NCBI RefSeq assembly: GCF_040207125.1
Contig: NZ_CP157940.1
Location: forward strand, 1,488,001-1,552,000
Direction: 5' to 3'
DNA from: Lacrimispora sp. BS-2
GTDB lineage: Bacteria > Bacillota > Clostridia > Lachnospirales > Lachnospiraceae
DNA length: 64,000 nucleotides
Shown here: positions 17,888-27,038 of the stretch, one piece after another
Numbering within the stretch: the stretch's first letter is position 1
Layout: each line of letters opens with the position of its first letter
Notes under the pieces: model-generated
The model's database searches: none
Told to the model about the DNA's origin: nothing
The model's input: the letters and a program-made list of their open reading frames with translations, nothing else
Position numbers and translations under genes: made by a program

Positions 17888-17977
17888 ATCCTTATTATAT
17901 AGACCATTTACCGGAGGAAACCCCTTCCAGGGATACCATTATGCCCAAATAACGTGGCAGGAAAGAGGAATCAGACA

Positions 17978-19720
17978 ATGGCATTAGACGGAATTGTTAT
18001 GGCAAATCTCGCAGCAGAAATGAAAGACCGGTTGGAAGGCGGAAAAATCGCTAAAATTGCCCAGCCGGAAAAAGATGAACTGCTGTTTACTGTTAAAAAC
18101 CAGAAAAATACATGGAGACTCCTGATATCAGCCAGCGCCAGTCTCCCCCTCATCTATTTTACGGAATCAAACAAGCAAAGCCCCATGACCGCCCCCAATT
18201 TTTGTATGCTTTTAAGAAAGCACATAGGGAACGGGCGCATCATCCGGGTAAGCCAGCCGGGGCTGGAACGAATCCTATGCATGGAAGTGGAGCATTTCGA
18301 TGATTTAGGTGACAAAAGGATCAAAAAACTGATCATTGAAATCATGGGAAAACACAGCAACATCATTTTTTGCAATGAAGAAGACTTGATTTTAGACAGC
18401 ATAAAGCATATTTCTGCCCAGGTCAGCTCCATACGCGAGGTTTTGCCGGGAAGAACCTATTTCATTCCACAAACCATGGAGAAAAAGGACCCTCTGACCA
18501 TCACAGAGAAAGAATTTATAGATGTGATCGGCCATACGGCTGCTCCCATACAAAAAGCGCTGTATATGAAACTGACCGGTATAAGTCCTATTATGGGGCA
18601 TGAGCTATGCAACCTGGCTTCCATTGACGGGGACCGGTCTGCCAATGGGATGACGGAACTGGAGCTGGTTCATTTGTATCACATGTTTTCCTTTGTCATG
18701 GAAGATGTAAAGCAAGGGCATTTTACTCCAAATATCATATATAAAAAGGAAGAGCCTGTGGAATTCTCCGCACTCCCCTTAACCTGTTATCAGGGAGATG
18801 ACTATATTTCCCGATGCTTTGATTCCATCAGTTCTCTTTTGGAAACCTATTATGCTTCAAAAAATACCATTACCAGGATCCGTCAGAAATCCGTGGACTT
18901 ACGGAAAATTGTGCAGATTGCCTTGGAACGAAACTATAAAAAGTATGACCTGCAGGCCAAGCAGCTAAAGGATACGGACAAGCGGGACAAGTATAAGGTT
19001 TATGGCGAACTTATCAATACCTATGGATATGAATTAGCTGGCGGAGAAAAGCAGCTAGTCTGCCTTAATTATTACACCAATGAGGAAATTACCATTCCTC
19101 TGGACGATCAGTTGTCTGCAAAAGAGAATGCGCAGAAATATTTTGATAAGTACAACAAATTAAAGCGTACCTTTGAAGCCGTGACAGAACAGATTGCTGA
19201 AACCAGACAGGAAATCGACCATCTGGAATCTGTAAGTGCCTCTTTGGACATCGCCTTAATGGAAGAGGATCTTGTTCAGATCAAGGAAGAGTTGATGGAA
19301 TACGGTTACATTAAGCATCGACGGTCCGGTGATAAGAAGCCCAAGATCACAAGCAAGCCCTTCCACTACCTTTCTTCTGACGGATTCCATATTTATGTAG
19401 GGAAAAATAATTATCAGAATGAAGAACTGACCTTTAAAGTGGCCGGCAACAGTGACTGGTGGTTCCATGCAAAAGGAATCCCTGGGTCCCATGTAATCGT
19501 AAAGTCCGAAGGAAAGGAACTTCCCGACCGGGTATTTGAAGAAGCCGGGGCTTTAGCTGCCTACTATTCCAAGGGCCGTGAAAACGATAAGGTGGAAGTG
19601 GATTATGTACAGAAAAAGCAGATAAAGAAGGTGGCCGGAGCGGCACCTGGCTTTGTCATCTACCATACCAATTATTCTATGGTTGCTGAGCCGAGGATTC
19701 TTTTGGAAGAGTGTAAGTAG
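17978..19720 (+). CDS. rqcH: Ribosome quality control protein RqcH (NFACT family)
   Basis: 580 residues from the ATG at 17978, eight bases after AGAGGA; the upstream GTG at 17954 has no ribosome site. An NFACT-N domain (MALDGIVMANLAAEM), helix-hairpin-helix and coiled-coil middle, and a C-terminal NFACT-R domain with WWFHAKGIPGSHVI are present. RqcH binds split 50S subunits and adds C-terminal alanine tails to stalled peptides. Recalled from work on Bacillus RqcH, residues D97-R98 are needed for activity; here the corresponding positions 97-98 read Glu-Arg (GLERI), a conservative change. It may also be annotated as a fibronectin-binding protein (FbpA). Confidence 0.92.
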   Translation: MALDGIVMANLAAEMKDRLEGGKIAKIAQPEKDELLFTVKNQKNTWRLLISASASLPLIYFTESNKQSPMTAPNFCMLLRKHIGNGRIIRVSQPGLERILCMEVEHFDDLGDKRIKKLIIEIMGKHSNIIFCNEEDLILDSIKHISAQVSSIREVLPGRTYFIPQTMEKKDPLTITEKEFIDVIGHTAAPIQKALYMKLTGISPIMGHELCNLASIDGDRSANGMTELELVHLYHMFSFVMEDVKQGHFTPNIIYKKEEPVEFSALPLTCYQGDDYISRCFDSISSLLETYYASKNTITRIRQKSVDLRKIVQIALERNYKKYDLQAKQLKDTDKRDKYKVYGELINTYGYELAGGEKQLVCLNYYTNEEITIPLDDQLSAKENAQKYFDKYNKLKRTFEAVTEQIAETRQEIDHLESVSASLDIALMEEDLVQIKEELMEYGYIKHRRSGDKKPKITSKPFHYLSSDGFHIYVGKNNYQNEELTFKVAGNSDWWFHAKGIPGSHVIVKSEGKELPDRVFEEAGALAAYYSKGRENDKVEVDYVQKKQIKKVAGAAPGFVIYHTNYSMVAEPRILLEECK

Positions 19721-19794
19721 ATTTAAAAATATGATTTTTATTATGACATCGTAAAAATGGATTATTATTTGCATCATCAAGTTTATTCAAACAC

Positions 19795-19834
19795 AGAACT
19801 GCGGCTTTGATTGTTATCTCAAAGCCGCAGTTCT
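19795..19834. terminator. Bidirectional terminator between rqcH and the HAD gene
   Basis: A perfect 16-bp stem (arms 19795-19810 and 19819-19834) with an 8-nt loop, located between two convergent genes. The T tracts on both sides are short (GTTT on either strand). Confidence 0.75.
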
Positions 19835-19877
19835 ACGTTTGCCGATCAGGAAGATGGAATTGCACCTGATACAAACC

Positions 19878-20543
19878 TTATTTAAACCGCCAAATACTCT
19901 CCCTCAGTTTTCTTACATCCAAGTCCCGGTAATGTTCCACCGTTTCATGGGCACCGGAGATGTCCTGTTTTATCTCCGCTCCCCTGTAGGCAATCACATA
20001 ACAGCCTGCATCAAGTCCCGCGCGGATCCCATTAAGGGAATCTTCTACCACCACCGCTTCTTCTGCATGTATCCCCAGCCGCCTGACTGCCTCCAGGTAC
20101 AGGTCGGGAAAGGGCTTAGACCGGCTGGCTGCCTCCTTGCCAATATAAAAATTAAAATACTCCCTGATTTTCAACTGATTCAGCACATATTCCACATAGT
20201 CCTGACCGGAGGAAGAAACTACTGCCAGAAGAATCCCCTCTTTTTTAAGACTTTCCAAAAAGCCTTCAAGCCCGTCCATAGGCGTTAATTTCCCCTTATA
20301 AAACCGCTCGTTAAACAGCGTCCTTTGAACGCGGATCAGTCCTTCCGTATCATAATTCTCCAGGCCGAAGTCCTGTTTCAGCCGTTCAGTGATGACGTGG
20401 ATATCTGCCCCAATCAGATATGCCAGTTCCTCCACTGAAGCCTCCTTGCCCAGCGTTCCCAGTATTTGGGAAACACAGGAAAGGTAGATGCTCTCGCTGT
20501 CCAGCAGTACGCCGTCACAGTCAAATAAAACTGCTTTTAACAT
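19878..20543 (-). CDS. HAD-superfamily hydrolase, beta-phosphoglucomutase-like
   Basis: 221 residues. HAD motif I FDCDGVLLDSES (residues 7-18) with two Asp and the substrate-cap region after it, motif II VVSSS near 112, the Lys of motif III in SRSKPFPDLYLEA and motif IV VVEDSLNGIRAG are all intact. The class I cap and VLLDSE fit sugar-phosphate phosphatases or beta-phosphoglucomutases. It is the last gene of the PTS operon, 11 bp after the BtpA gene, so it probably acts on the imported sugar phosphate or a derivative. Confidence 0.85.
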   Translation of the reverse strand: MLKAVLFDCDGVLLDSESIYLSCVSQILGTLGKEASVEELAYLIGADIHVITERLKQDFGLENYDTEGLIRVQRTLFNERFYKGKLTPMDGLEGFLESLKKEGILLAVVSSSGQDYVEYVLNQLKIREYFNFYIGKEAASRSKPFPDLYLEAVRRLGIHAEEAVVVEDSLNGIRAGLDAGCYVIAYRGAEIKQDISGAHETVEHYRDLDVRKLRESIWRFK

Positions 20544-20554
20544 AGGTCCCTCTT

Positions 20555-21373
20555 TTACAGGCTGCTTCTAAAATCATTCAGCTTTTCCATAAACCGCTTT
20601 ACCCGATCCTTATCCACAGGATTTTCAAATATTCCGTCCTTTTTCAGGCTGGTGGCAATAAATGCCGCATCACAAATTGAGAATATATCATCAACTGTCT
20701 CATACTTCACGCCCGTGGACGCCACCAGAACCATATCCGGCATAGCCTTTCTCAGTTGATGCAGCAAAGACATATCTGCAGACTGTCCTGCAGTTGCTCC
20801 CGGTACAGCAAATCCATCTGGCATGTTCATAAACTTGGACGCCACCGCAGAGGCCAAAGGATCGCGCCCGCCGATATCAGCGCTTGACTCAGGTACCACA
20901 TAGTGGATCATCTTCACATCATCCGCATGAAGATTGTGACGCAGACGCACATAATCCCCGATGGCAGTATCATACAGCCCCAGATTTCCGGAGTAAACCC
21001 CGGAAAATGTTCCTCTGGTGAATTTTGCTCCAACGCTGGCGCACAGCGCCACACTGTCACTGGGGCTGCTGATAACATTTGCGCCGTAAGGCACTTCGAT
21101 ATACGGTTTCAGACGGCCAATCATATAGGCCATTGCTGCCATGATTTCTCTGGGAGGATTCTTCTGGTAGGGAAAGCTGAATTCATTGGAGAAATGCAGT
21201 GCATCGATCCCTCCTTCCTGAAGAGACTGAACATCTGCCAAAGCTGCTTCATATATCCGTTCCAGTCCGCCCTCTGCATCATACAGTGGATCACCTGGAA
21301 GCGCCAGCAGGTGAACCAGACCGAAAGCCGCTTTTTCTGTTCCAATTACATCTGAAAGCCAGGTTTTTTTCAT
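20555..21373 (-). CDS. BtpA/SgcQ family protein (TIM-barrel-like)
   Basis: 272 residues. FGLVHLLALPGDPLYD near the N-terminus and GGIDALHFSNEFSFPYQ are characteristic of the BtpA family, which includes E. coli SgcQ of a sugar PTS locus. VLVASTGVKYETVDDI near 225-240 fits a TIM-barrel phosphate-binding end. The biochemical role is unknown. It lies between the PTS genes and the HAD gene. The 233-bp gap to the IID gene holds no gene and no clear terminator. Confidence 0.82.
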   Translation of the reverse strand: MKKTWLSDVIGTEKAAFGLVHLLALPGDPLYDAEGGLERIYEAALADVQSLQEGGIDALHFSNEFSFPYQKNPPREIMAAMAYMIGRLKPYIEVPYGANVISSPSDSVALCASVGAKFTRGTFSGVYSGNLGLYDTAIGDYVRLRHNLHADDVKMIHYVVPESSADIGGRDPLASAVASKFMNMPDGFAVPGATAGQSADMSLLHQLRKAMPDMVLVASTGVKYETVDDIFSICDAAFIATSLKKDGIFENPVDKDRVKRFMEKLNDFRSSL

Positions 21374-21606
21374 AATAACTCACATTCCTTTCGCTCAGTT
21401 CAGGCACAAATCATTGCAAAAGTACTTGAACTTCATTTTATTTTTCTGTCATATTTACCCCTGGAAATATAATAAGTGTTGTTACAGGCTTTAGTTTTAA
21501 ATATTTTGTCTGCTGCGGCATGAATGTTCACAAGAAATCCGTTATTGCCGTCTCAGACTATAAGGGCATTACGATTAAATTAACGTTTCGACCTGATCTC
21601 ATGGTT

Positions 21607-22446
21607 TTATAAAATCCCAAATAATGCCGCAATAATCGCAACTGCAAACAAAATGATCATGATTTTGAACACGCTGACTCTCTTCTTCATTAACCCAAAG
21701 CACAGCATAACAAAAATCACGCTTAACATACCTGGAAGGATGGAATCCAGCAGATCCTGAATGACGACGGAGGTCTTACCAATGTTGATAGCAAGAGGTG
21801 TCACAATGGAAACATTATTCACCATCATGGCTCCTGCAATAATTAGTCCCAGGATAGAAAGACTGTTAGTGATCTTTTTCATAATTGCGACATCCGTGAT
21901 CTTGCCCAGCACATTTTGTCCCAGACGGTAGCCGGAGAAGAACGTAAAATAACCCATTCCTCCTATGTAAATGCCCATAAGGATTGCATAAATAAACGGC
22001 GCCGCAATGCTTCCCTTTAAAGTCATATCCACAAAAATTGCCAGCAGAACGGTTTTGAACAGTCCCTGGGTAATGGTATCTCCAATACCTGCCAGAGGTC
22101 CCATCAGACCAATTTTGACACTGTTGATCATCTCTTCGCTGATGGTTCCTTCGTTGGCCCTCTCCTCTTCCATGGAGCACACAATTCCCGGAATAAACGC
22201 CCCCCAATTGTTTTCGGTGTTGAAAAATACCATGTGGCGCTTCAATGCAGACGCCCGCTCCTCCTTTGTCTTATAAAGGCGGTTGATCACAGGCGTCATG
22301 GCATGGCAGAAGCCTAAGGACATCAAACGTTCATAGCTTAAGCAGGATTCGGAGGTGGTCTCCCATATCAAAAAGCAGCGGAGCAAATCCGATTTTCTTA
22401 GCTTCTTTTCATTGTTTTCATTTGCTGCAGCAATGTTTTCATCCAT
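21607..22446 (-). CDS. PTS mannose/fructose/sorbose-family IID component
   Basis: 279 residues from the ATG at 22446, set by AAGGAGG eight bases upstream; the frame is open further 5' but overlaps the IIC gene. It shows RKSDLLRCFLIWETTSES, MTPVINRLYKTKEERASALKR and GLMGPLAGIGDTI, the conserved IID core, followed by about four membrane segments at the C-terminus. With IIC it forms the sugar channel. Substrate cannot be read from the sequence. Confidence 0.93.
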   Translation of the reverse strand: MDENIAAANENNEKKLRKSDLLRCFLIWETTSESCLSYERLMSLGFCHAMTPVINRLYKTKEERASALKRHMVFFNTENNWGAFIPGIVCSMEEERANEGTISEEMINSVKIGLMGPLAGIGDTITQGLFKTVLLAIFVDMTLKGSIAAPFIYAILMGIYIGGMGYFTFFSGYRLGQNVLGKITDVAIMKKITNSLSILGLIIAGAMMVNNVSIVTPLAINIGKTSVVIQDLLDSILPGMLSVIFVMLCFGLMKKRVSVFKIMIILFAVAIIAALFGIL

Positions 22447-22448
22447 CT

Positions 22449-23201
22449 TTAATTTCCTCCTTCTGTCAGTTTGTCCAGATTCAGGGTCCAGTAAAGAACT
22501 GCACAGGCCCCGCCTAACAGGGCACAGGCGATGATGTCCATATGAAGGTATGCCACACAAAGAAACCCTACCACGATAAATGGAGCAAACCTGGGATTGA
22601 ATACAGTTTTAAGCATCATCGCGATTCCCAGAGCCGGAAGAATCATGCCGACAGTGGTCAGTGCCTTAGACACAAATGCCGGAATATGATTCATAAACGC
22701 CTCCAGATAAGAGGAGCCAAAGTATACGGCCAAAAAAGCCGGAATTCCCCACAGCACCCCGCACAAAAGGTTGGGAAGCAGCCAGTTGTAAATCCATATC
22801 CTGTTGGTTTTTCCCTCTTCCACATATTTATCAGCCATATGTACAAATGCCACGCAAACCGTCATGAAAATATTGCTGGCAATCAGGCCCAGGGTCCCCA
22901 GAGCAACTGCCAGCGTGATTCCAATCTCCGGTGTCTGGTGCGATGCAATGGTAACTGCAGTTGCGATAATGCCGGCATAGGATTTATCATAAGATGAAAT
23001 GCCTCCCACTGTCACCTGTCCCATGTACAGCAGCTGGATGGTAGCTCCGATCATTGCGCCGGAACGCCAGTCCCCCATCAGAATTCCAGTAATGGTTCCG
23101 CTTACAAGCGGCGCACCTCTGACGATCCATACCAGATATTCCGATACCACCATACCGTTAAACCATGCCCAGAAAGCTACTAAAATCGATTGAATTAACA
23201 T
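22449..23201 (-). CDS. PTS mannose/fructose/sorbose-family IIC component
   Basis: 250 residues with roughly seven to eight membrane spans. RGAPLVSGTITGILMGDW and GATIQLLYMGQVTVGG near the N-terminus are the family's conserved region. It lies 2 bp before IID and 20 bp after IIB in the usual order of a mannose-family system. Confidence 0.93.
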   Translation of the reverse strand: MLIQSILVAFWAWFNGMVVSEYLVWIVRGAPLVSGTITGILMGDWRSGAMIGATIQLLYMGQVTVGGISSYDKSYAGIIATAVTIASHQTPEIGITLAVALGTLGLIASNIFMTVCVAFVHMADKYVEEGKTNRIWIYNWLLPNLLCGVLWGIPAFLAVYFGSSYLEAFMNHIPAFVSKALTTVGMILPALGIAMMLKTVFNPRFAPFIVVGFLCVAYLHMDIIACALLGGACAVLYWTLNLDKLTEGGN

Positions 23202-23221
23202 GTTGTTTCCCCCTTTACCGA

Positions 23222-23689
23222 TTATCCTTCAAATAGTGTCTGCTTTTCGTTGGGTGTTACCTGGAAATACACCTTTACTCCGGATTCCTTCATATCTTTT
23301 AAAGTTTTCCGTTCCTCCTCACTGGCAGAAATATTCTTAAACAGCTTTTTGCGTTCTGCATTTGCCCCCATTCCGCCCACATTCAGTTCCCTGAGTCTGA
23401 TATCTGTGTCAAACAACAGCCTGGCGACCTTGGGATATTTCACCAGGATCAACGTATTTTTGTCCGCAGCATCGAATTCCTCCGCCATCTCCCTTGCCTT
23501 GTCAGTACCGGTAATCACAAGCTCTGTATCCGGCGGAGATACCATTTTCATTACATTCGTGATAAATGCGTCCTTAGCCACATCATCATCTACAATCCAT
23601 ATCCGTTTGATGGACAGGCTTTTCGCCCATGCCGCAACAATCTGACCATGGATCAGACGGTCATCGATTCGAATCATCCTGACGCTCAT
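23222..23689 (-). CDS. PTS mannose/fructose/sorbose-family IIB component
   Basis: 155 residues. The N-terminal IRIDDRLIHGQIV has the phosphorylated His at position 14. The rest fits the soluble IIB fold (VDDDVAKDAF, MKMVSPPDTE). It receives phosphate from IIA and passes it to the incoming sugar. Confidence 0.94.
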   Translation of the reverse strand: MSVRMIRIDDRLIHGQIVAAWAKSLSIKRIWIVDDDVAKDAFITNVMKMVSPPDTELVITGTDKAREMAEEFDAADKNTLILVKYPKVARLLFDTDIRLRELNVGGMGANAERKKLFKNISASEEERKTLKDMKESGVKVYFQVTPNEKQTLFEG

Positions 23690-23710
23690 TTTCTGCTCCC
23701 TTCCCTTCTC

Positions 23711-24109
23711 TCATATCCGTTCCTTCAAGTCCACGATTCCCTCAGTACCCGCTGTCACCGCGATCTTTTTCAGTTCTTTTACCGGCATATTTCCCACAAA
23801 ATTAAATACCTGAATGGCCATGGCCAGATTCATGCCTGTCACTATCTCCACCCGGTCCTTGTCCTCCAGTGATGCGAACACACGAGAGGCCGTGATAAAC
23901 GGCGTTCCTCCAAAAATGTCAGTCAGTATCAGAAGCCCATCTTCCGCTTCCTCTATCTTGCGGCGGATATCCTGCTCATACCGGTTTAAATCTGTTCCCA
24001 ACGGAAGCGTCAAATACTCTACCCCTGACATCTCTCCCAGCACCATGTTGGATGTGGCCCATATTTCCCTGGCTAAATCCCCATGACTTAATAAAAGTAC
24101 TTTACTCAT
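23711..24109 (-). CDS. PTS mannose/fructose/sorbose-family IIA component
   Basis: 132 residues from the ATG at 24109, with AAGGAGG five bases upstream. The phospho-accepting His is H9 in LLLSHGDLA, and DIFGGTPFITASRV is the other family signature. It is the first gene of IIA-IIB-IIC-IID-BtpA-HAD and diverges from the LevR-type regulator. A TATAAT occurs on the minus strand about 60-65 bp upstream, without a clear -35 box. No -24/-12 (sigma-54) element was found in the 284-bp gap. Confidence 0.92.
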   Translation of the reverse strand: MSKVLLLSHGDLAREIWATSNMVLGEMSGVEYLTLPLGTDLNRYEQDIRRKIEEAEDGLLILTDIFGGTPFITASRVFASLEDKDRVEIVTGMNLAMAIQVFNFVGNMPVKELKKIAVTAGTEGIVDLKERI

Positions 24110-24255
24110 ATAACCTCCTTGCATGATTTTTCTTGCTCTCATCATACTGTAATCGAGTTTGTTTTGTAAAATTTCATTATAAATCGACACATTTCTCATT
24201 TGTGTTTATGCATTTTACATAATTTTTATTTTTTATAAGAGAAGCAAACATTTTT

Positions 24256-24297
24256 TGTGTAATGTGTGTCAAAACACAGCAATAACTTTTACACACA
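24256..24297. promoter_or_regulatory. TGTGT/ACACA inverted repeats upstream of the PTS operon
   Basis: Two TGTGT half-sites (24256-24260 and 24263-24267) are followed by ACACA (24274-24278) and ACACACA (24291-24297), in the gap between the PTS operon and the regulator gene. They could be an operator or upstream activating site for the regulator, but AT-rich DNA makes such repeats fairly likely by chance. Confidence 0.35.
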
Positions 24298-24298
24298 T

Positions 24299-24327
24299 TT
24301 GCATATTTTCTTGTATTCCAATATGAT
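24299..24327 (+). promoter_or_regulatory. Putative sigma-A promoter of the LevR-type gene
   Basis: TTGCAT (24299-24304) and TATGAT (24322-24327) with a 17-bp spacer, 66 bp before the start codon. Confidence 0.7.
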
Positions 24328-24393
24328 CTGTGTTAAAATTTCACCAAGATATTACACGCATTTTTCAAAAAAATACAAAGGAGAGCCGCTGCA

Positions 24394-26850
24394 ATGGCAC
24401 ATAACACAACTATACTGAATTCCGTACGGGAACAGACCCTGCAAATTCTTGAAAGTGGAGATATTGACGGCCGGGGCGTTGATGCCTATACCCTTGCCAT
24501 TGACCTGAAAATGGACAGGGCCAACGTATCCAGAGCCTTAAATGATCTCTGGAGGGATGGCCTCTTAATTAAATTTCAGGGAAAACCCACTTTGTTTTTG
24601 GACAGAACACTGGTTTCAGAATACCATCCCGGCTTTTTCATCCCTCAGACCGTGGCAAAAGGTGAAGTTCTTTCCAATCTGATCAAAGCTTCGGATAACA
24701 GGAAACAACCAGACAGAGCCATCTTTCTGGAAGAGCTGATCGGAGCGGACACCAGTCTTAGAGAAATCATTACCCTTGCCAAGGCCTCCGTAACCTATCC
24801 GCCTTATGGGCTGCACACCCTACTCTGTGGTTCCACCGGCGTGGGCAAAAGCAAATTCGCTCACTGTATGTATCTATACAAAAAAACGCTGGTCTCATCT
24901 GACAGTGCCATTCCCTTTATTCCTGTGACCTGCCATAGCTTTTCTGACAATCCCAAGCTGTTTTCCCAACAGCTTCTGGGGCTGGCCAGAGATGTAGTCT
25001 CTAACAAATCGCGGCGGGGCTTCCTGGACGCAGCCAAAGGCGGAATTCTTTTCTTTGATGGAATCGAGTACCTATCCCCTGCTTCTATGGAGCTTATTGC
25101 CTCAGTAATTACCAAAAACTATTATAACCGCATCGGCGATACCTCCCTGCGTGACATCCAGTGTATGATAATCGCCTCCACTACCTGCAAAAGCAGCAAT
25201 GATTCCATTCGCATACTGGCGGAAAGGTTTCCTTCTGCCATTTCCATCCCTGATCTGGAGGAACGGGGCATCCACGAAAAAATAGAGCTGATCATCCAGC
25301 TCTTTTCTGAGGAAGCACGCACCATCCATCTTCCTTTAAAAATTTCCAAAGACGCAATTTCCTGTCTGGCGGTCATGAACTATACCAGAAATATCATTCA
25401 ACTGAGTAATGAGATCAAGGCCGCCTGCTCCCGCGCCTATCTGGACAGCCTCTCTAACCATTGCAGAACTGTTTACGTCCATCTCCACGATCTGTCTCAC
25501 GACCTTCTTTCTTTTACAGATAGCACCATAAACAAGCAGGATCTTGTCCGCCATATCCTGGAGGAAATACCTGACCAGTACATTGAGCTGGACCATAACG
25601 GAGGTTCCAAATATTTAAATTCCTTTAAATCCGCTTCCTCCATATCCGAGACCGGCCGCCAACAGCTGTTGGAAAACCGTCTGAGCATGGACATCGAATC
25701 CATTGACAACATTTATCAGACCGTGGTAAACAACATCGCCCGGCTGTCCAACTGCAGGGATACAGAGCTTCAAGCCATTAAGCGGAATATCTATCCTATT
25801 GTCTTCCAGATTGTTATCGCTCAACTGCAAAAGAGAGGCAAGTTTGAGGAAAGCAAAAAGCATATCCATCTTTTATATGGGATTCTTTTGCATATCACCA
25901 ATTTTTTGAAAAGGGCAGACATCCATTTGCTGCCAGATCCCAACGAGGCTCCCGCCGCTTCCCTGAACAGTTTCCCGGAAGAACATCAGATGGCTTTGGA
26001 TATCATGGAAAATCTGTCTCAGATTTACTCCTGTTATTTCTCCAACCGTGAAATTGATTACCTGGCCTCCTATTTTGCCATTTTTTCTAACTGGATAACA
26101 ACCGTAAATCTGGGACTTTTAGTAATCTGCCATGGCGAAACGATTGCCTCGGACATGGTGAGTTATGCCCTGAAAACCATTTATGATGACTATATTATCG
26201 ATTATATCAACTTCTCATCCACCATGAGCTTAAAGGAGTGCCTGGATCTGGCAGTGGAAAAAGCAACGCAGTTAAACCGCGGCTCCGGCATCCTGATTTT
26301 CACCGATATGGAGCCGTTGACCACAATCAATGAATACATTACCAGGCAGACTGGTATTGACACCAACATCCTCTACCCCGTCACCCTGCCTTTGCTTCTG
26401 GAAACTATTCGTCAGATTCTGTCCAACCGGTCAGATTTCTCCCTCCTGACTCCTGCCAGCCAGACTCACAGTACCCGTGCCGCCAGCTTAAGTTCCCAGG
26501 AAGCCTTTATTCAGAATTTGGTAGACAAGGTAATTTCCAAAACTACAGTATTTTTAGACACCACCAAGGCTGTTAATGTGCTTGAAAAATGCTTGAAAGC
26601 CACATTGATGGATTTTAAAATCCCTTATTCCAATGAAATTGCTGCCAAATATCTGTGCCATTGCTGTAATATGCTGGAGCGGGCCATTCGGGGAGAGACC
26701 TGGAGCTATTCCCGCCTCAACGGCTTTACCAACGAAAACCATGAGCTTATGTACACTGTAGAACATAAATTAGAATATGCAGAAAATATTTTCGGGATTA
26801 AGATTCCGGCCAGTGAAATCGCATATATAACGGAGATATTCATGGAGTAA
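24394..26850 (+). CDS. LevR-type PTS regulator (HTH, AAA+, PRD, IIA-like, PRD) with degenerate sigma-54 motif
   Basis: 818 residues. Order: DNA-binding winged helix (about 10-70), AAA+ domain with Walker A GSTGVGKS (146-153) and ILFFDGIE at the Walker B site (218-225), PRD1 with His 492/500, a IIA-Man-like domain with ICHGET (H580), and PRD2 with LCHCC (H756). The architecture is LevR, which activates mannose-family PTS operons and is controlled by PTS phosphorylation. Odd: the GAFTGA loop that contacts sigma-54 is absent (the position around 196-206 reads LGLARDVVSNK) and the Walker B acidic pair is Asp-Gly. With no -24/-12 element near the PTS operon, it may act without sigma-54. AAAGGAG lies ten bases before the start. 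Confidence 0.88.
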   Translation: MAHNTTILNSVREQTLQILESGDIDGRGVDAYTLAIDLKMDRANVSRALNDLWRDGLLIKFQGKPTLFLDRTLVSEYHPGFFIPQTVAKGEVLSNLIKASDNRKQPDRAIFLEELIGADTSLREIITLAKASVTYPPYGLHTLLCGSTGVGKSKFAHCMYLYKKTLVSSDSAIPFIPVTCHSFSDNPKLFSQQLLGLARDVVSNKSRRGFLDAAKGGILFFDGIEYLSPASMELIASVITKNYYNRIGDTSLRDIQCMIIASTTCKSSNDSIRILAERFPSAISIPDLEERGIHEKIELIIQLFSEEARTIHLPLKISKDAISCLAVMNYTRNIIQLSNEIKAACSRAYLDSLSNHCRTVYVHLHDLSHDLLSFTDSTINKQDLVRHILEEIPDQYIELDHNGGSKYLNSFKSASSISETGRQQLLENRLSMDIESIDNIYQTVVNNIARLSNCRDTELQAIKRNIYPIVFQIVIAQLQKRGKFEESKKHIHLLYGILLHITNFLKRADIHLLPDPNEAPAASLNSFPEEHQMALDIMENLSQIYSCYFSNREIDYLASYFAIFSNWITTVNLGLLVICHGETIASDMVSYALKTIYDDYIIDYINFSSTMSLKECLDLAVEKATQLNRGSGILIFTDMEPLTTINEYITRQTGIDTNILYPVTLPLLLETIRQILSNRSDFSLLTPASQTHSTRAASLSSQEAFIQNLVDKVISKTTVFLDTTKAVNVLEKCLKATLMDFKIPYSNEIAAKYLCHCCNMLERAIRGETWSYSRLNGFTNENHELMYTVEHKLEYAENIFGIKIPASEIAYITEIFME

Positions 26851-26901
26851 TCCGGCTGCAGATCTTTTTCACAATACTTGCTCAACTGGTTCACGATCCA
26901 T

Positions 26902-26931
26902 TAAAAAAAGCGCCGGAGGAAGTCCGACGCT
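26902..26931 (-). terminator. Rho-independent terminator (minus strand)
   Basis: On the minus strand a 9-bp stem (AGCGTCGGA/TCCGGCGCT, one G-U pair) with a 5-nt loop is followed by seven T. It ends a leftward transcript, presumably of the small ORF at 27039-27224, and also separates it from the LevR-type gene. Confidence 0.8.
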
Positions 26932-27038
26932 AATAGAACGTGCCTGATTGATTGTCTATAATTCATGGAAAAATAGGCAGCAATGTTATTTGGTGTACTG
27001 CCTGCTTTTGCTAACACTCCTTCAGTTACCTGCTCTGG

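Noticed and set aside
24110..24393. Sigma-54 (-24/-12) promoter upstream of the PTS operon
   Set aside because: I looked for GG-N10-GC spacing on the minus strand as expected for a LevR target; only partial matches without the GG and GC pair occur.
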